A stretch of 64,000 bases of DNA from assembly GCA_020852705.1 (NCBI GenBank), contig JADZAP010000009.1:62001-126000 (forward strand), in the 5' to 3' direction. This document shows, in pieces, positions 29,326 to 38,007 of the stretch (the stretch's first letter is position 1; every line of letters begins with the position of its first letter). A program made the position numbers and the translations under genes. This DNA is from Ignavibacteria bacterium. Its GTDB lineage: Bacteria; Bacteroidota; Ignavibacteria; Tepidaquicellales; OLB5. The notes beneath the pieces are model-generated. The model made no database searches. It saw nothing but the letters and a program-made list of their open reading frames with translations, and was not told the DNA's origin.

Positions 29326-29386
29326 TTTTATAACTAATAAAAGTATTGTTTAAAAACTTCCCCAAAAACAATATAGAACGCAAAAA

Positions 29387-29408
29387 AGGGAGTTCGTAAG
29401 AACTCCCT
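29387..29408 (-). terminator. Bidirectional terminator between DUF4349 gene and TPR-like gene
   Basis: Stem AGGGAGTTC (29387-29395) / GAACTCCCT (29400-29408), loop GTAA. The A-run to its left gives a T-tract on the minus strand, so it best serves the gene at 29428-29973. Confidence 0.8.
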
Positions 29409-29427
29409 GTTCTATTCTTATAATAAA

Positions 29428-29973
29428 TTATTTATTATATTTCTTAAGATACTTTACACTTTTAATAAGCTGCTGAGCCTCTTCATATCGTTTTGATGTT
29501 GGCGGAATCCGTTTAAGGTAATAAACAGCTTTATCATATTTTTTTTCACTAATATATTTTGCACCAATAATATATTTATCTTCATCAGAAAGATCTTTTG
29601 TGTCTTCTTCATTTGCCGTTTCATTAACTTTTTCTTCTGATTTTTTCTCCTCTGGAGGATTAACCATTTTGTTTATTTTTTCCTCAAACTTTTTTTCAAC
29701 TGTGTCAGTGCTTTTAGAAATCAGGAAGAAAACTGCACCTGCCCCTGCTGCTACAAGAAATAATACAGCAATTACTATAAATTTTGTTCGGCTTTTAACG
29801 GATGTTGGATTTTTTTTACCCGTGCTTCTGAAAGGATTATCATAAAATGGTTTAATATATGTTCTGTAATATTCGGGATCTGCCTGCTGATAATGTTCTG
29901 CAAGTTCATCAAAATACTGACGGCTGTTTTGCCAGTAAAACTCTAAATCTTCTTTAGACGGTCCGTTTGACAT
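29428..29973 (-). CDS. Hypothetical membrane protein with TPR-like C-terminus
   Basis: The 181 residues contain an N-terminal acidic and aromatic region (YWQNSRQYFDELAEHYQQAD), one membrane helix (FIVIAVLFLVAAGAGAVFFL, about 65-84), an acidic Lys/Glu-rich linker (EEKKSEEKVNETANEEDTKD) and a C-terminal helical pair (YISEKKYDKAVYYLKRIPP) resembling one TPR repeat. No family recognised. It may be a scaffold in the inner membrane; no neighbour gives a clue. Confidence 0.7.
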   Translation of the reverse strand: MSNGPSKEDLEFYWQNSRQYFDELAEHYQQADPEYYRTYIKPFYDNPFRSTGKKNPTSVKSRTKFIVIAVLFLVAAGAGAVFFLISKSTDTVEKKFEEKINKMVNPPEEKKSEEKVNETANEEDTKDLSDEDKYIIGAKYISEKKYDKAVYYLKRIPPTSKRYEEAQQLIKSVKYLKKYNK

Positions 29974-30095
29974 ATTATTTGTAGTACTTTTACTACAATA
30001 ATACTCAAAAATTTGTAAAGTATTTACATATTTAGAGCAATTGGTAAAATCAATAAATATTCAGAAAAAAATTTCTTATACCGTAATTTTACCTA

Positions 30096-30125
30096 TTGAC
30101 TTATAAAATCTATTTATTATATTTG
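30096..30125 (+). promoter_or_regulatory. Promoter of the candidate ncRNA
   Basis: TTGAC (30096-30100), 17 bp spacer, TATATTTG (30118-30125): a near-perfect Bacteroidota sigma-A promoter. No protein gene starts within 400 bp downstream, which points to an RNA product. Confidence 0.7.
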
Positions 30126-30129
30126 TAAC

Positions 30130-30255
30130 AGACTGATATAAAAAGTTCATTTAAAAAAGTCAAGATTTTGCAGCAGGAGTTAGCTAGGTAAGGGTGGCTA
30201 ACGTTTTTAGTACGAACGCTCCCAGTGTTCCGAAAAAACCTGCTGCATTTTTTTT
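30130..30255 (+). ncRNA. Candidate structured small RNA (unidentified)
   Basis: Bounded by its own promoter (30096-30125) and a T8 run at 30248-30255. The fold reads as an outer 9 bp stem (TGCAGCAGG 30169-30177 / CCTGCTGCA 30239-30247), a hairpin GTTAGC/GCTAAC (30179-30184/30197-30202) and a terminal arm GAACGCT-CCC-AGTGTTC (30214-30230), the arm being extended by T5/A5 pairing (30204-30208 with 30233-30237). Together this is a three-way junction whose outer stem doubles as the terminator. It lacks the GGAAG/AGCA loop of SRP RNA, and it does not look like 6S, tmRNA or a riboswitch class I know. It may act alone or as a leader of the suf operon 290 bp downstream. Confidence 0.6.
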
Positions 30256-30281
30256 GTCCAAAATTGAAAATTAAACAAAAA

Positions 30282-30305
30282 AGCCGGTTTTTGACCGGTA
30301 TTTTT
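30282..30305. terminator. Second terminator after the candidate ncRNA
   Basis: CCGGT (30284-30288) pairs with ACCGG (30294-30298), loop TTTTG, followed by TATTTTT. On the opposite strand it is followed by T6, so it can act in both directions and insulates the RNA from the suf operon. Confidence 0.65.
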
Positions 30306-30473
30306 CATTTAGACAATATTTTTCCATTATAACTTTAACAATAAAAATATAAAGATTTAAGATTTTTTCTGTTTTGAAAAATATTAATATCTTTTCACAT
30401 TAATATAGTTTCATTTCTGTTTGAAAATGTGTTATGCAAAATAATTCTTTTAATTTATCCCAATTTTTTAATC

Positions 30474-30504
30474 TTGACTAAATTGTATAGATTAGTTAAA
30501 TTTA
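30474..30504 (+). promoter_or_regulatory. suf operon promoter and overlapping inverted repeat (operator candidate)
   Basis: TTGAC (30474-30478), 18 bp, TAAATTTA (30497-30504) form a promoter with one mismatch in the -7 box. An imperfect palindrome TTGACTA (30474-30480) - 12 bp - TAGTTAA (30493-30499) overlaps both boxes. A dimeric repressor bound there would block RNA polymerase; the Rrf2 protein encoded at the end of the operon is the natural candidate. Confidence 0.5.
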
Positions 30505-30546
30505 CACAATATAATTTCAGAAATTTATCAATTTTCAAAATAATTA

Positions 30547-31998
30547 ATGAGTACAGAAGTTGAAAACGTTGAAGAACTTACTTTAAAAGAATACAAGTAT
30601 GGTTTTGAAACAGATATTGAAACCGATGTTATACCAAAAGGACTGAATGAAGAAATTATAAAGTTAATCAGTTCTAAAAAAAATGAACCCGAATGGATGC
30701 TAGAATGGCGTTTAAAAGCTTACAAACACTGGCTGACAATTATGGATAATGAACCTTCATGGGCTAATATAAAACATCCTAAAGTTGATTTTCAGGATAT
30801 AATTTATTATGCTGCACCAAAAAAGAAACCTGAACTTAAATCATTAGATGAAGTTGACCCCGAACTTTTAAAAACTTTTGAAAAGCTTGGCATTTCTTTA
30901 CAGGAACAGAAACGTTTAACAGGTGTTGCAGTTGATGCAGTTTTTGATAGTGTATCAGTTACAACAACATTTCAGGAGGAGCTTTCAAAATTAGGTATAA
31001 TTTTTTGCTCAATGAGCGAAGCAATTAAAAATCACCCAGAGCTTGTTAAAAAATATTTAGGTTCAGTTGTTCCATACACAGATAATTATTATGCAGCTCT
31101 TAATTCAGCAGTGTTCAGTGATGGCTCTTTTTGTTTTATACCCAAAGGTGTAAGATGCCCAATGGAGCTTTCAACCTACTTCAGAATAAACACAAGCGGC
31201 ACCGGACAGTTTGAACGCACACTTCTGATTGCAGATGGTGGCGGTTATGTGAGCTATCTTGAAGGCTGTACAGCGCCCGTGAGAGATGAAAATCAGCTGC
31301 ATGCTGCAGTTGTTGAACTTGTTGCTCATGATAATGCAACAATTAAATATTCAACTGTGCAGAACTGGTATCCCGGCGATAAAGAAGGCAATGGCGGTAT
31401 TTATAATTTTGTTACCAAGCGCGGTGCATGCCGTGGAGTTAACTCAAAGATAACATGGACCCAAGTAGAAACCGGGTCTGCTATAACATGGAAATATCCA
31501 AGCTGCATTCTGCAGGGCGATAATTCAATTGGTGAATTTTATTCAGTAGCTGTAACAAACAACAAACAGCAGGCAGATACTGGTACAAAAATGATTCATT
31601 TAGGAAAAAATACAAAAAGTACAATTGTATCAAAGGGTATTTCTGCAGGAAAGAGCAACAATTCATACCGCGGACTTGTACGTGTTCATAAAAATGCTGC
31701 AAATGCCCGAAATTTTACTCAGTGTGATTCATTGTTGATTGGCGATAGATGCGGTGCTCATACTTTTCCGTATATTGAAGTTTGCAATAAAACAGCTAAA
31801 GTAGAGCACGAAGCAACGACATCAAAAATCGGAGAAGACCAGCTGTTTTATTTAAGGCAGCGGGGTATTTCACAGGAAGATGCAATTAATATGATTGTAA
31901 ATGGTTATTGCAAAGATGTGTTCCGTGAACTGCCTATGGAGTTTGCAGTGGAAGCTCAGAAACTTCTGAGCATTTCTCTTGAAGGAAGTGTTGGTTAA
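30547..31998 (+). CDS. sufB: Fe-S cluster assembly protein SufB
   Basis: Core subunit of the SufBCD scaffold that builds iron-sulfur clusters in the cytoplasm. The 483 residues fit the family, with the N-terminal region containing [14 protein letters not shown] and a right-handed beta-helix core containing [20 protein letters not shown] and [18 protein letters not shown]. The C-terminal [20 protein letters not shown] is the SufB/D signature. It opens an eight-gene SUF operon and has its own promoter. The Cys and His used for persulfide relay are expected in the core but were not individually assigned. Confidence 0.97.
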   Translation: MSTEVENVEELTLKEYKYGFETDIETDVIPKGLNEEIIKLISSKKNEPEWMLEWRLKAYKHWLTIMDNEPSWANIKHPKVDFQDIIYYAAPKKKPELKSLDEVDPELLKTFEKLGISLQEQKRLTGVAVDAVFDSVSVTTTFQEELSKLGIIFCSMSEAIKNHPELVKKYLGSVVPYTDNYYAALNSAVFSDGSFCFIPKGVRCPMELSTYFRINTSGTGQFERTLLIADGGGYVSYLEGCTAPVRDENQLHAAVVELVAHDNATIKYSTVQNWYPGDKEGNGGIYNFVTKRGACRGVNSKITWTQVETGSAITWKYPSCILQGDNSIGEFYSVAVTNNKQQADTGTKMIHLGKNTKSTIVSKGISAGKSNNSYRGLVRVHKNAANARNFTQCDSLLIGDRCGAHTFPYIEVCNKTAKVEHEATTSKIGEDQLFYLRQRGISQEDAINMIVNGYCKDVFRELPMEFAVEAQKLLSISLEGSVG

Positions 31999-32059
31999 AA
32001 TATAAATACCAACTATCAGTAAATAATAAAAAATAAAATCATATAGGAATATAAAAATA

Positions 32060-32824
32060 ATGTTATCAGTAAAAAACCTTTTTGTAAAAGTTGAAGATAA
32101 AGAGATACTTAAGGGAATTAATTTAGAAGTTAAAGCAGGCGAAGTACATGCAATTATGGGTCCAAATGGCTCCGGAAAAAGTACCCTTGCAAATGTTATA
32201 GCCGGAAAAGAGGGTTATGAAGTTACCGGAGGTGAAGTTACTTTAAACGGAACGGACTTGTTAGATATGAATCCCGAAGAGCGTGCCAGAGAAGGAGTAT
32301 TTCTTGCATTCCAATATCCTGTAGAAATTCCCGGCGTTAGCAATGCAACATTTCTTAAAACAGCACTTAACGAAATAAGGAAGCATAAGGGGCAAGATGA
32401 GCTTGATGCTTTAAATTTCTTAAAATATATGAAGGAAAAGATGCGGGTAGTTGGAATTGATGAAAAACTTATCAACCGTCCGGTAAATCAGGGTTTTAGC
32501 GGAGGCGAAAAGAAAAGAAATGAGATTTTTCAGCTGCAAATGCTGCAGCCAACACTTGCGGTGCTTGATGAAACCGATTCAGGACTTGATATAGATGCAT
32601 TAAAAATAGTTTCTGCCGGAGTAAATTCATTTCGCAGCAAAACCAACGCTGTAATTGTTGTAACTCATTACCAGAGACTTCTTAATTATATTGTTCCTGA
32701 TTATGTTCATGTGCTTGTGAACGGAAAAATAGTTAAATCAGGCGGTAAAGAGCTTGCTCTTGAACTTGAAGAAAAAGGTTATGACTGGATATCAAACCCT
32801 AAAGGAGAGGCAGTTGCAGTTTAA
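32060..32824 (+). CDS. sufC: Fe-S cluster assembly ATPase SufC
   Basis: ABC-type ATPase of SufBCD; ATP binding drives rearrangement of the SufB-SufD dimer. Walker A GPNGSGKST lies near residues 35-43, the signature is FSGGEKKRNEI, and Walker B is LAVLDETDSGLD. The 254 residues are the usual size. It follows sufB by 61 bp and precedes sufD by 26 bp in the same direction. Confidence 0.97.
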   Translation: MLSVKNLFVKVEDKEILKGINLEVKAGEVHAIMGPNGSGKSTLANVIAGKEGYEVTGGEVTLNGTDLLDMNPEERAREGVFLAFQYPVEIPGVSNATFLKTALNEIRKHKGQDELDALNFLKYMKEKMRVVGIDEKLINRPVNQGFSGGEKKRNEIFQLQMLQPTLAVLDETDSGLDIDALKIVSAGVNSFRSKTNAVIVVTHYQRLLNYIVPDYVHVLVNGKIVKSGGKELALELEEKGYDWISNPKGEAVAV

Positions 32825-32850
32825 AAACTGTTTAAAGGCAATCATACAAA

Positions 32851-34155
32851 ATGGATAATACAACTATAAAAGAGCATTATATTACGGAATTTCGGAAAGC
32901 TGAAGAAAATATGAACGGTGAAGCTTCAACTGCATTTCATCTGATAAGGAAAAATGCTATTGCTAAGTTTGATGAACTCGGATTTCCTACAGCTAAAAAT
33001 GAAGACTGGAGATTTACAAATGTAAGTCCGCTTTTTAAATTTGATTTTAAAAAGGGAAATACTGTAAAGCTGAATAACAGCGATATTGAAAAATATCTGA
33101 TAAATGGTCTTAATGAAAACATTATTGTTTTTATAAACGGTATTTATTCTGTTGAACTTAGCAGCATTAAGAAACAGGATAACGGAATTGTAATTGATAG
33201 CTTGAAGAATGTTCTTAATACAAAACCCGAACTTGTACAAAATTATATTGGAAAATTTGCTGAAATAGATAATGGCTTTACAGCATTAAATACTGCATTT
33301 GCAAGTGAAGGTATTGTTATTATAATCCCCGATAACCTGCAGGTTAAAGGTCACATTCACTTGCTCTATATTACAGGCGAAGAAGGCAAACATGTTATAT
33401 CTCAACCAAGAAATTTAATTGTAACAGGTAAAAACTGCCGGGTAAATATTATTGAAAGCTATCACAGCCGCACAAATGAAGCAAATTTGGTAAATGCAGT
33501 AAGCGAAGTTGTAGTTGGAGAAAATTCATTTGTGGAAATTTACAGGCTGCAGCAGGAAAATGAAAGTTCATTTCACATTAACCGCACTCAAAGTATATTA
33601 GCTGCTTCTTCTACATATACTCATTACAGTGTAACATTAGGCGGAGCAATTGTTCGCAATGATACAAATATTAAGCTTAATGCTGAAAATTGTACCGGAA
33701 ATCTGTATGGGTTGTACTTGACAGAAGGCAGTCAGCATGTTGATAACCATACATTAATAGATCATGCAAAACCCCGATGCCAAAGTAATGAAATGTATAA
33801 GGGTGTGCTTAACGATAACTCCAGAGGTGTGTTTAATGGCAAGGTATTTGTAAGAGAAGATGCACAGAAAACAAATGCATACCAGTCAAATAAAGCAATT
33901 TTACTTACAAGTACTGCTATAATTGATACTAAGCCGCAATTGGAAATTTATGCTGATGATGTAAAATGTTCGCATGGTGCAGCTATTGGTCAGCTTGATA
34001 ATGAGGCGGTTTTTTACCTCCGCTCACGCGGAATAGATGAAGAGCTTGCCCGCAAGGTGCTTATCAGGGCATTTGCAAATGATATTTTTGAAACTATTGC
34101 AAATGATATTTTTCACGAACACTTAAATAATTTGGTTTTTGAAAAACTGAAGTAA
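32851..34155 (+). CDS. sufD: Fe-S cluster assembly protein SufD
   Basis: Partner of SufB in the scaffold, thought to help iron acquisition. The N-terminus has the Phe/Trp-rich TAKNEDWRFTNVSPLF typical of SufD, and the C-terminal signature reads KCSHGAAIGQLDNEAVFYLRSRGI. The 434 residues match the family. Followed after only 3 bp by sufS. Confidence 0.96.
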   Translation: MDNTTIKEHYITEFRKAEENMNGEASTAFHLIRKNAIAKFDELGFPTAKNEDWRFTNVSPLFKFDFKKGNTVKLNNSDIEKYLINGLNENIIVFINGIYSVELSSIKKQDNGIVIDSLKNVLNTKPELVQNYIGKFAEIDNGFTALNTAFASEGIVIIIPDNLQVKGHIHLLYITGEEGKHVISQPRNLIVTGKNCRVNIIESYHSRTNEANLVNAVSEVVVGENSFVEIYRLQQENESSFHINRTQSILAASSTYTHYSVTLGGAIVRNDTNIKLNAENCTGNLYGLYLTEGSQHVDNHTLIDHAKPRCQSNEMYKGVLNDNSRGVFNGKVFVREDAQKTNAYQSNKAILLTSTAIIDTKPQLEIYADDVKCSHGAAIGQLDNEAVFYLRSRGIDEELARKVLIRAFANDIFETIANDIFHEHLNNLVFEKLK

Positions 34156-34158
34156 AAA

Positions 34159-35406
34159 ATGCAGGATACGCTGACAAAAAAATTATTTGATGTTGATAAT
34201 ATCAGGAAAGATTTTCCGATACTTGGAACATTTTCCAATGGTAAACCATTGGTTTATTTTGATAATGCTGCTACTTCTCAAAAGCCCGTTAGCGTTATTA
34301 ATGCTATAGGTGATTATTACCGGAATTATAATGCCAATATTCACAGAGGAGTTTATTCTATTAGCATTAAGGCAAGTGATGCTTATGAGAGCTCAAAGCG
34401 GAAAGTTTCTGAATTTATTAATGCAAAAAGTGACCGTGAAATTATTTATACTAGGGGAGCAACTGAATCTATCAATCTGATTGCTTATTCATTTGGAGCA
34501 GATAATGTTAATGAAGGTGATGAGATAATTATTTCTGAAATGGAGCATCATGCAAATATTGTTCCATGGCAGGAGCTTTGCAAAAGGAAAAATGCGGTTC
34601 TTAAAGTAATCCCCGTGACCGATACAGGAGAACTGGAATTAGATGAATACATTAAACTGCTTTCAGATAAAACTAAAATAGTTTCTGTTGGACATATTTC
34701 AAATACGCTTGGCACTATAAATCCGGTTAAAGATATTATAAGCATTGCAAAAGCAAAAAATACGAATATATGCTGCATTGTTGATGGCGCTCAGGCAGTT
34801 CATCATACTAAGGTTGATGTAAGGAATATTGGAGCAGATTTTTACGTGTTTTCATCACATAAAATGTACGGACCAATGGGCACAGGAGTTCTTTATGGCA
34901 GGGCAGAGCTTCTTGAAGCAATGCCTCCATATCAGACAGGCGGAGATATGATTGAAAATGTCAGTTTCAGCCAAACAACCTTTAATGAAATACCAATGAA
35001 GTTTGAAGCAGGAACACCTAATGTTGAAGGGGCTGTTGGATTAAATGCTGCAATTGATTATATCAATTCTGTTGGATTCGATGCAATTTATGTACAGGAA
35101 TCAGAACTGCTTCAATACGCTACGGAGAAGTTAATGGAAATTAACGGACTAAGAGTTATTGGTACATCTCAAAACAAAGCATCAGTTATTTCATTTGTAG
35201 TTAAAGGGTTAAATGCATTTGATATTGGTGTATTGCTTGATGGCAGCGGTGTGGCGGTAAGAACCGGACAGCACTGCACCGAACCGCTAATGGATAAACT
35301 TTGCATACCCGGAACGGTAAGAGTATCATTTGCATTCTATAATACTATAGAAGAGATAGATATATTTATTGATGCATTAAAAAAAGCAATCGGGGTTTTA
35401 CAATAG
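34159..35406 (+). CDS. sufS: Cysteine desulfurase SufS
   Basis: PLP enzyme that takes sulfur from cysteine as a persulfide. The PLP lysine is Lys235 in SSHKMYGPMGTG, the substrate loop Cys373 is in RTGQHCTEP, and the FDNAATSQKP N-terminal signature is present. Group II type, length 415. The product is passed to the SufE encoded next, 14 bp downstream. Confidence 0.97.
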   Translation: MQDTLTKKLFDVDNIRKDFPILGTFSNGKPLVYFDNAATSQKPVSVINAIGDYYRNYNANIHRGVYSISIKASDAYESSKRKVSEFINAKSDREIIYTRGATESINLIAYSFGADNVNEGDEIIISEMEHHANIVPWQELCKRKNAVLKVIPVTDTGELELDEYIKLLSDKTKIVSVGHISNTLGTINPVKDIISIAKAKNTNICCIVDGAQAVHHTKVDVRNIGADFYVFSSHKMYGPMGTGVLYGRAELLEAMPPYQTGGDMIENVSFSQTTFNEIPMKFEAGTPNVEGAVGLNAAIDYINSVGFDAIYVQESELLQYATEKLMEINGLRVIGTSQNKASVISFVVKGLNAFDIGVLLDGSGVAVRTGQHCTEPLMDKLCIPGTVRVSFAFYNTIEEIDIFIDALKKAIGVLQ

Positions 35407-35420
35407 CTTTAAATGAAAAT

Positions 35421-35858
35421 ATGGATAAGACAATAAATGAAATTGAAAATGAAATAATTGATGAATTCAATTTTTTTGAAAGCTGGCAGGATAAGTATGA
35501 GTATATTATTGAACTTGGAAAAAAGCTGACAAACTTTCCCGATGAATGCAGAAATAATGAGTATAAAGTAAAAGGATGTCAGTCTAGTGTGTGGATAGTT
35601 ACAAATGAGCAAAGCAACAAAATAATTTTTAAAGCAGATAGTGACTCAACTTTAGTTAAAGGTTTAATTGCACTTTTATTAAGGGTTCTAAACAACAGAG
35701 GTGCAGATGAGATAATTAATGCAAAACTTGATTTTTTGGATATCACAGGTTTAAAACAGCATTTGGCTCAAACCCGGGCAAATGGACTTGCTGCAATGAT
35801 TAATAAAATTAAAATGTATGCCATAGCATATAAAACTAAACATGAATCAGTTAACTGA
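35421..35858 (+). CDS. sufE: Cysteine desulfuration protein SufE
   Basis: Accepts the persulfide from SufS and carries it to SufBCD. The active Cys53 lies in YKVKGCQSSVWI, followed by the family loop and DFLDITGLKQHLAQTRANGL near the C-terminus. The 145 residues are standard. Its frame lies between sufS and the SufT-like gene with gaps of 14 and 9 bp. Confidence 0.95.
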   Translation: MDKTINEIENEIIDEFNFFESWQDKYEYIIELGKKLTNFPDECRNNEYKVKGCQSSVWIVTNEQSNKIIFKADSDSTLVKGLIALLLRVLNNRGADEIINAKLDFLDITGLKQHLAQTRANGLAAMINKIKMYAIAYKTKHESVN

Positions 35859-35867
35859 AAAATTTTT

Positions 35868-36278
35868 ATGGAAAAGGAATTGATTAATAATAATCCGAAA
35901 AAAAACGAATTAGAAACAGGATCTTTACAGGATAGTTTACAATCAGATGTAAATGAAACTGTAAAAATGGATAAAACTGTATTAAATGAAGCTGTTCTGG
36001 AAGCATTAAGAAGTGTTTATGATCCTGAAATTCCTGTTAATATATACGAGCTTGGACTTATTTACTCTGTAGATATAAGTGAAACAGGAAAGGTTGAAAT
36101 TGAAATGACTTTAACTTCACCGGCATGCCCTGTTGCAGGCTCATTGCCTCCCGAAGTTGAAGATAAAGTAAGATCAATACCAGGTGTTACAGAATGTACA
36201 GTTAGAGTTGTTTGGGACCCGCCATGGGGAATGCACATGATGAGCGAAGAAGCAAAACTGCAACTAAATTTGTACTAA
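35868..36278 (+). CDS. SufT-like DUF59 (MIP18 family) iron-sulfur maturation protein
   Basis: Auxiliary Fe-S maturation factor that helps deliver clusters. After a 45-residue polar N-terminal extension, the DUF59 domain shows LRSVYDPEIPVNIYELGLIY and TSPACPVAGSLPPEVE with the conserved Cys, then VRVVWDPPWGMHMMSEEAK. The N-terminal extension is longer than in SufT. It sits inside the SUF operon directly after sufE. Confidence 0.93.
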   Translation: MEKELINNNPKKNELETGSLQDSLQSDVNETVKMDKTVLNEAVLEALRSVYDPEIPVNIYELGLIYSVDISETGKVEIEMTLTSPACPVAGSLPPEVEDKVRSIPGVTECTVRVVWDPPWGMHMMSEEAKLQLNLY

Positions 36279-36331
36279 GTATTAAAACGACAATAGATTT
36301 TTTTAATTCTAAATTTAACTTAATAAATAAA

Positions 36332-36868
36332 ATGTTCCAGATAAACACAAGAAATCCAATTTATGACCCTGAATCAGTTCAGCCAATGAGAGATGAATTA
36401 ACTGCAGCCGGATTTAAAGAAATGCTTACCCCGGCAGATGTTGATAAGTTTCTTGGTGAAAAAGAAGGCACAACATTAGTTATGCTTAATTCAGTTTGCG
36501 GCTGTGCCGCAGGAAGTGCAAGACCCGGTGTTACGCTTGCATTGCAAAACAGTAAAATTCCTGATAGAATTGTTACTGTATTTGCGGGACAGGACAGAGA
36601 TGCAGTTGATCATTTAAGAAATACATATCTTCCCGGTATACCCCCCTCATCTCCGTTTATGGCATTGTTCAAAAATGGCGAACCGGTTTTTATTATGCAA
36701 AGAATGCATATTGAAGGTAAAACTGCTGAAATGGTGGCAGAAGAATTAGTAGCAGAGTTTAATGAACATTGTTCCAAAGTAGGACCTTCAGTTCCAAAAG
36801 AACAATACGAAGCTATTTTACACGCTAAATTATGCAGTTCAAAAATTCCAAGATACAGCGGGAATTAA
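36332..36868 (+). CDS. BrxA/BrxB (YphP/YqiW) family bacilliredoxin
   Basis: Small thioredoxin-like protein that can reduce mixed disulfides on proteins or act as a thiol donor. The motif VCGCAAGSARPG holds Cys56 and Cys58 (CGC type), after MFQINTRNPIYDPESVQPMR. The open frame runs from 36212 inside the upstream gene, but ATG at 36332 gives the normal family N-terminus and length (178). Its presence in a SUF operon suggests a link between Fe-S assembly and low-molecular-weight thiol chemistry; the thiol used by this organism is not known from the window. Confidence 0.92.
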   Translation: MFQINTRNPIYDPESVQPMRDELTAAGFKEMLTPADVDKFLGEKEGTTLVMLNSVCGCAAGSARPGVTLALQNSKIPDRIVTVFAGQDRDAVDHLRNTYLPGIPPSSPFMALFKNGEPVFIMQRMHIEGKTAEMVAEELVAEFNEHCSKVGPSVPKEQYEAILHAKLCSSKIPRYSGN

Positions 36869-36948
36869 TATCTTTAAACGATTAATTTGATGGGCTATAA
36901 AACAATATTGTTCATAAATCATCAAAATAAACAGAAATTATAGTATAA

Positions 36949-37419
36949 ATGAAATTCAGTACACTGGAAGAATACGGCATAAGATGTTTGCTGCATGTTG
37001 CCAAAGAAGGTGCTGATAAAGGTTTAACAATTCCTGAAATCAGCAAAGCCGAAGGCATTACTACCCATAATACTGCAAAGATACTTCGTGTATTAAGAAT
37101 GGGAGGATTTCTTGCCAGTTCACGAGGTCAGATTGGAGGTTATACTTTAAGCCGTCCAGCTGATGAAATTCTTGTGAAAAATGTTCTTGATTCTCTTGGG
37201 GGGAAGCTTTTTGATGATGAGTTCTGCAGTGGTCATAGCGGAAATAGTGCTATTTGTACACATTCCGTAAATTGCTCTATCAGGTCGTTATGGCAGCTTC
37301 TGCAAAGTGCTGTTGATGGTGTATTAAAGAATATGACAATAAAGGACCTTATGACAAGTGAAGATTCAATTGTATCAAAAATTACAAATATCCCTTCAGA
37401 AGAAACAATAAAGGTTTGA
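36949..37419 (+). CDS. Rrf2 family transcriptional regulator (IscR/SufR-like)
   Basis: Winged-helix regulator of the Rrf2 class; the family often senses Fe-S cluster state. The recognition region is TIPEISKAEGITTHNTAKIL, and Cys93, Cys103 and Cys109 (FCSGHSGNSAICTHSVNCSIRS) form a likely cluster-ligating triad. The C-terminal tail beyond residue 120 is longer than in minimal forms. It is the last gene of the SUF operon, 80 bp after the bacilliredoxin gene, so it probably represses its own operon when clusters are plentiful (inference). Confidence 0.93.
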   Translation: MKFSTLEEYGIRCLLHVAKEGADKGLTIPEISKAEGITTHNTAKILRVLRMGGFLASSRGQIGGYTLSRPADEILVKNVLDSLGGKLFDDEFCSGHSGNSAICTHSVNCSIRSLWQLLQSAVDGVLKNMTIKDLMTSEDSIVSKITNIPSEETIKV

Positions 37420-37429
37420 AAGAAAAATT

Positions 37430-37464
37430 AATAATCAGCCGGTAATTGCCGGCTGATTATTTTA
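37430..37464 (+). terminator. Terminator of the suf operon
   Basis: A 13 bp perfect stem (AATAATCAGCCGG / CCGGCTGATTATT) with a 6-base loop and TTTTAATT tail, 10 bp after the Rrf2 stop. It marks the end of the eight-gene unit. Confidence 0.9.
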
Positions 37465-37637
37465 ATTATAATCCAGAGTTATTTTAGGATAATGACTTAC
37501 CCTATTAAGTTGATTCATTTTTATGTAAAATTCAAATAAAACAACGAGATATTTATTTTAAATAAGAAATTCTAACTTATTGTTGGATTTTCAAAATCAA
37601 ATTATCCCTATTTGATATATTTTGAAGGTTCAACTAT

Positions 37638-37907
37638 TTAATACTCCTCCTCATCAAATTCATCATCAGTATCTTCAATATCACCAGTAGGGTCATCCTC
37701 CAGGGCTTTTTCCAGCTCTGCAATATCTACTTCTTCCTTATATGCTTCGTCTTCACGGTCTTCGGGGTTATCCAAAAGCTGCGGGCTGCATTCCGGGCAC
37801 TCACTGCAATCAACGTACTCCGGAATGTTTCCTTCAAAATACTTTGCAGCTGCTCCTTCAAACTCATGTACTGCGCCGCAAGCACATTCTGTTTTTATTT
37901 TTGCCAT
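37638..37907 (-). CDS. Small zinc-ribbon-like protein with acidic tail
   Basis: Eighty-nine residues from ATG at 37907. The N-terminal half has Cys pairs (CACG, then CSECPECS) suggesting one zinc site, and the C-terminal half is almost entirely Asp and Glu (DDPTGDIEDTDDEFDEEEY). No family recognised. Such acidic zinc-ribbon proteins are common in this lineage with unknown roles. It stands alone. Confidence 0.7.
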   Translation of the reverse strand: MAKIKTECACGAVHEFEGAAAKYFEGNIPEYVDCSECPECSPQLLDNPEDREDEAYKEEVDIAELEKALEDDPTGDIEDTDDEFDEEEY

Positions 37908-38007
37908 TTGCAAAAATAATAATTAAGCATTAAAAAATAAATGAATATGATAATATAAAAAATAGAGTTAGAAAAAGGATCAAGATTTTTATGTTCCGGT
38001 TAATACA

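Noticed and set aside
30130-30255. The structured RNA as SRP RNA, 6S RNA or riboswitch
   Set aside because: The conserved GGAAG/AGCA loop of SRP RNA is missing, the length does not fit 6S RNA, and no aptamer consensus I know fits; left unidentified.
36212-36331. N-terminal extension of the bacilliredoxin frame
   Set aside because: It overlaps the end of the SufT-like gene and has no family match; ATG at 36332 gives the normal N-terminus.
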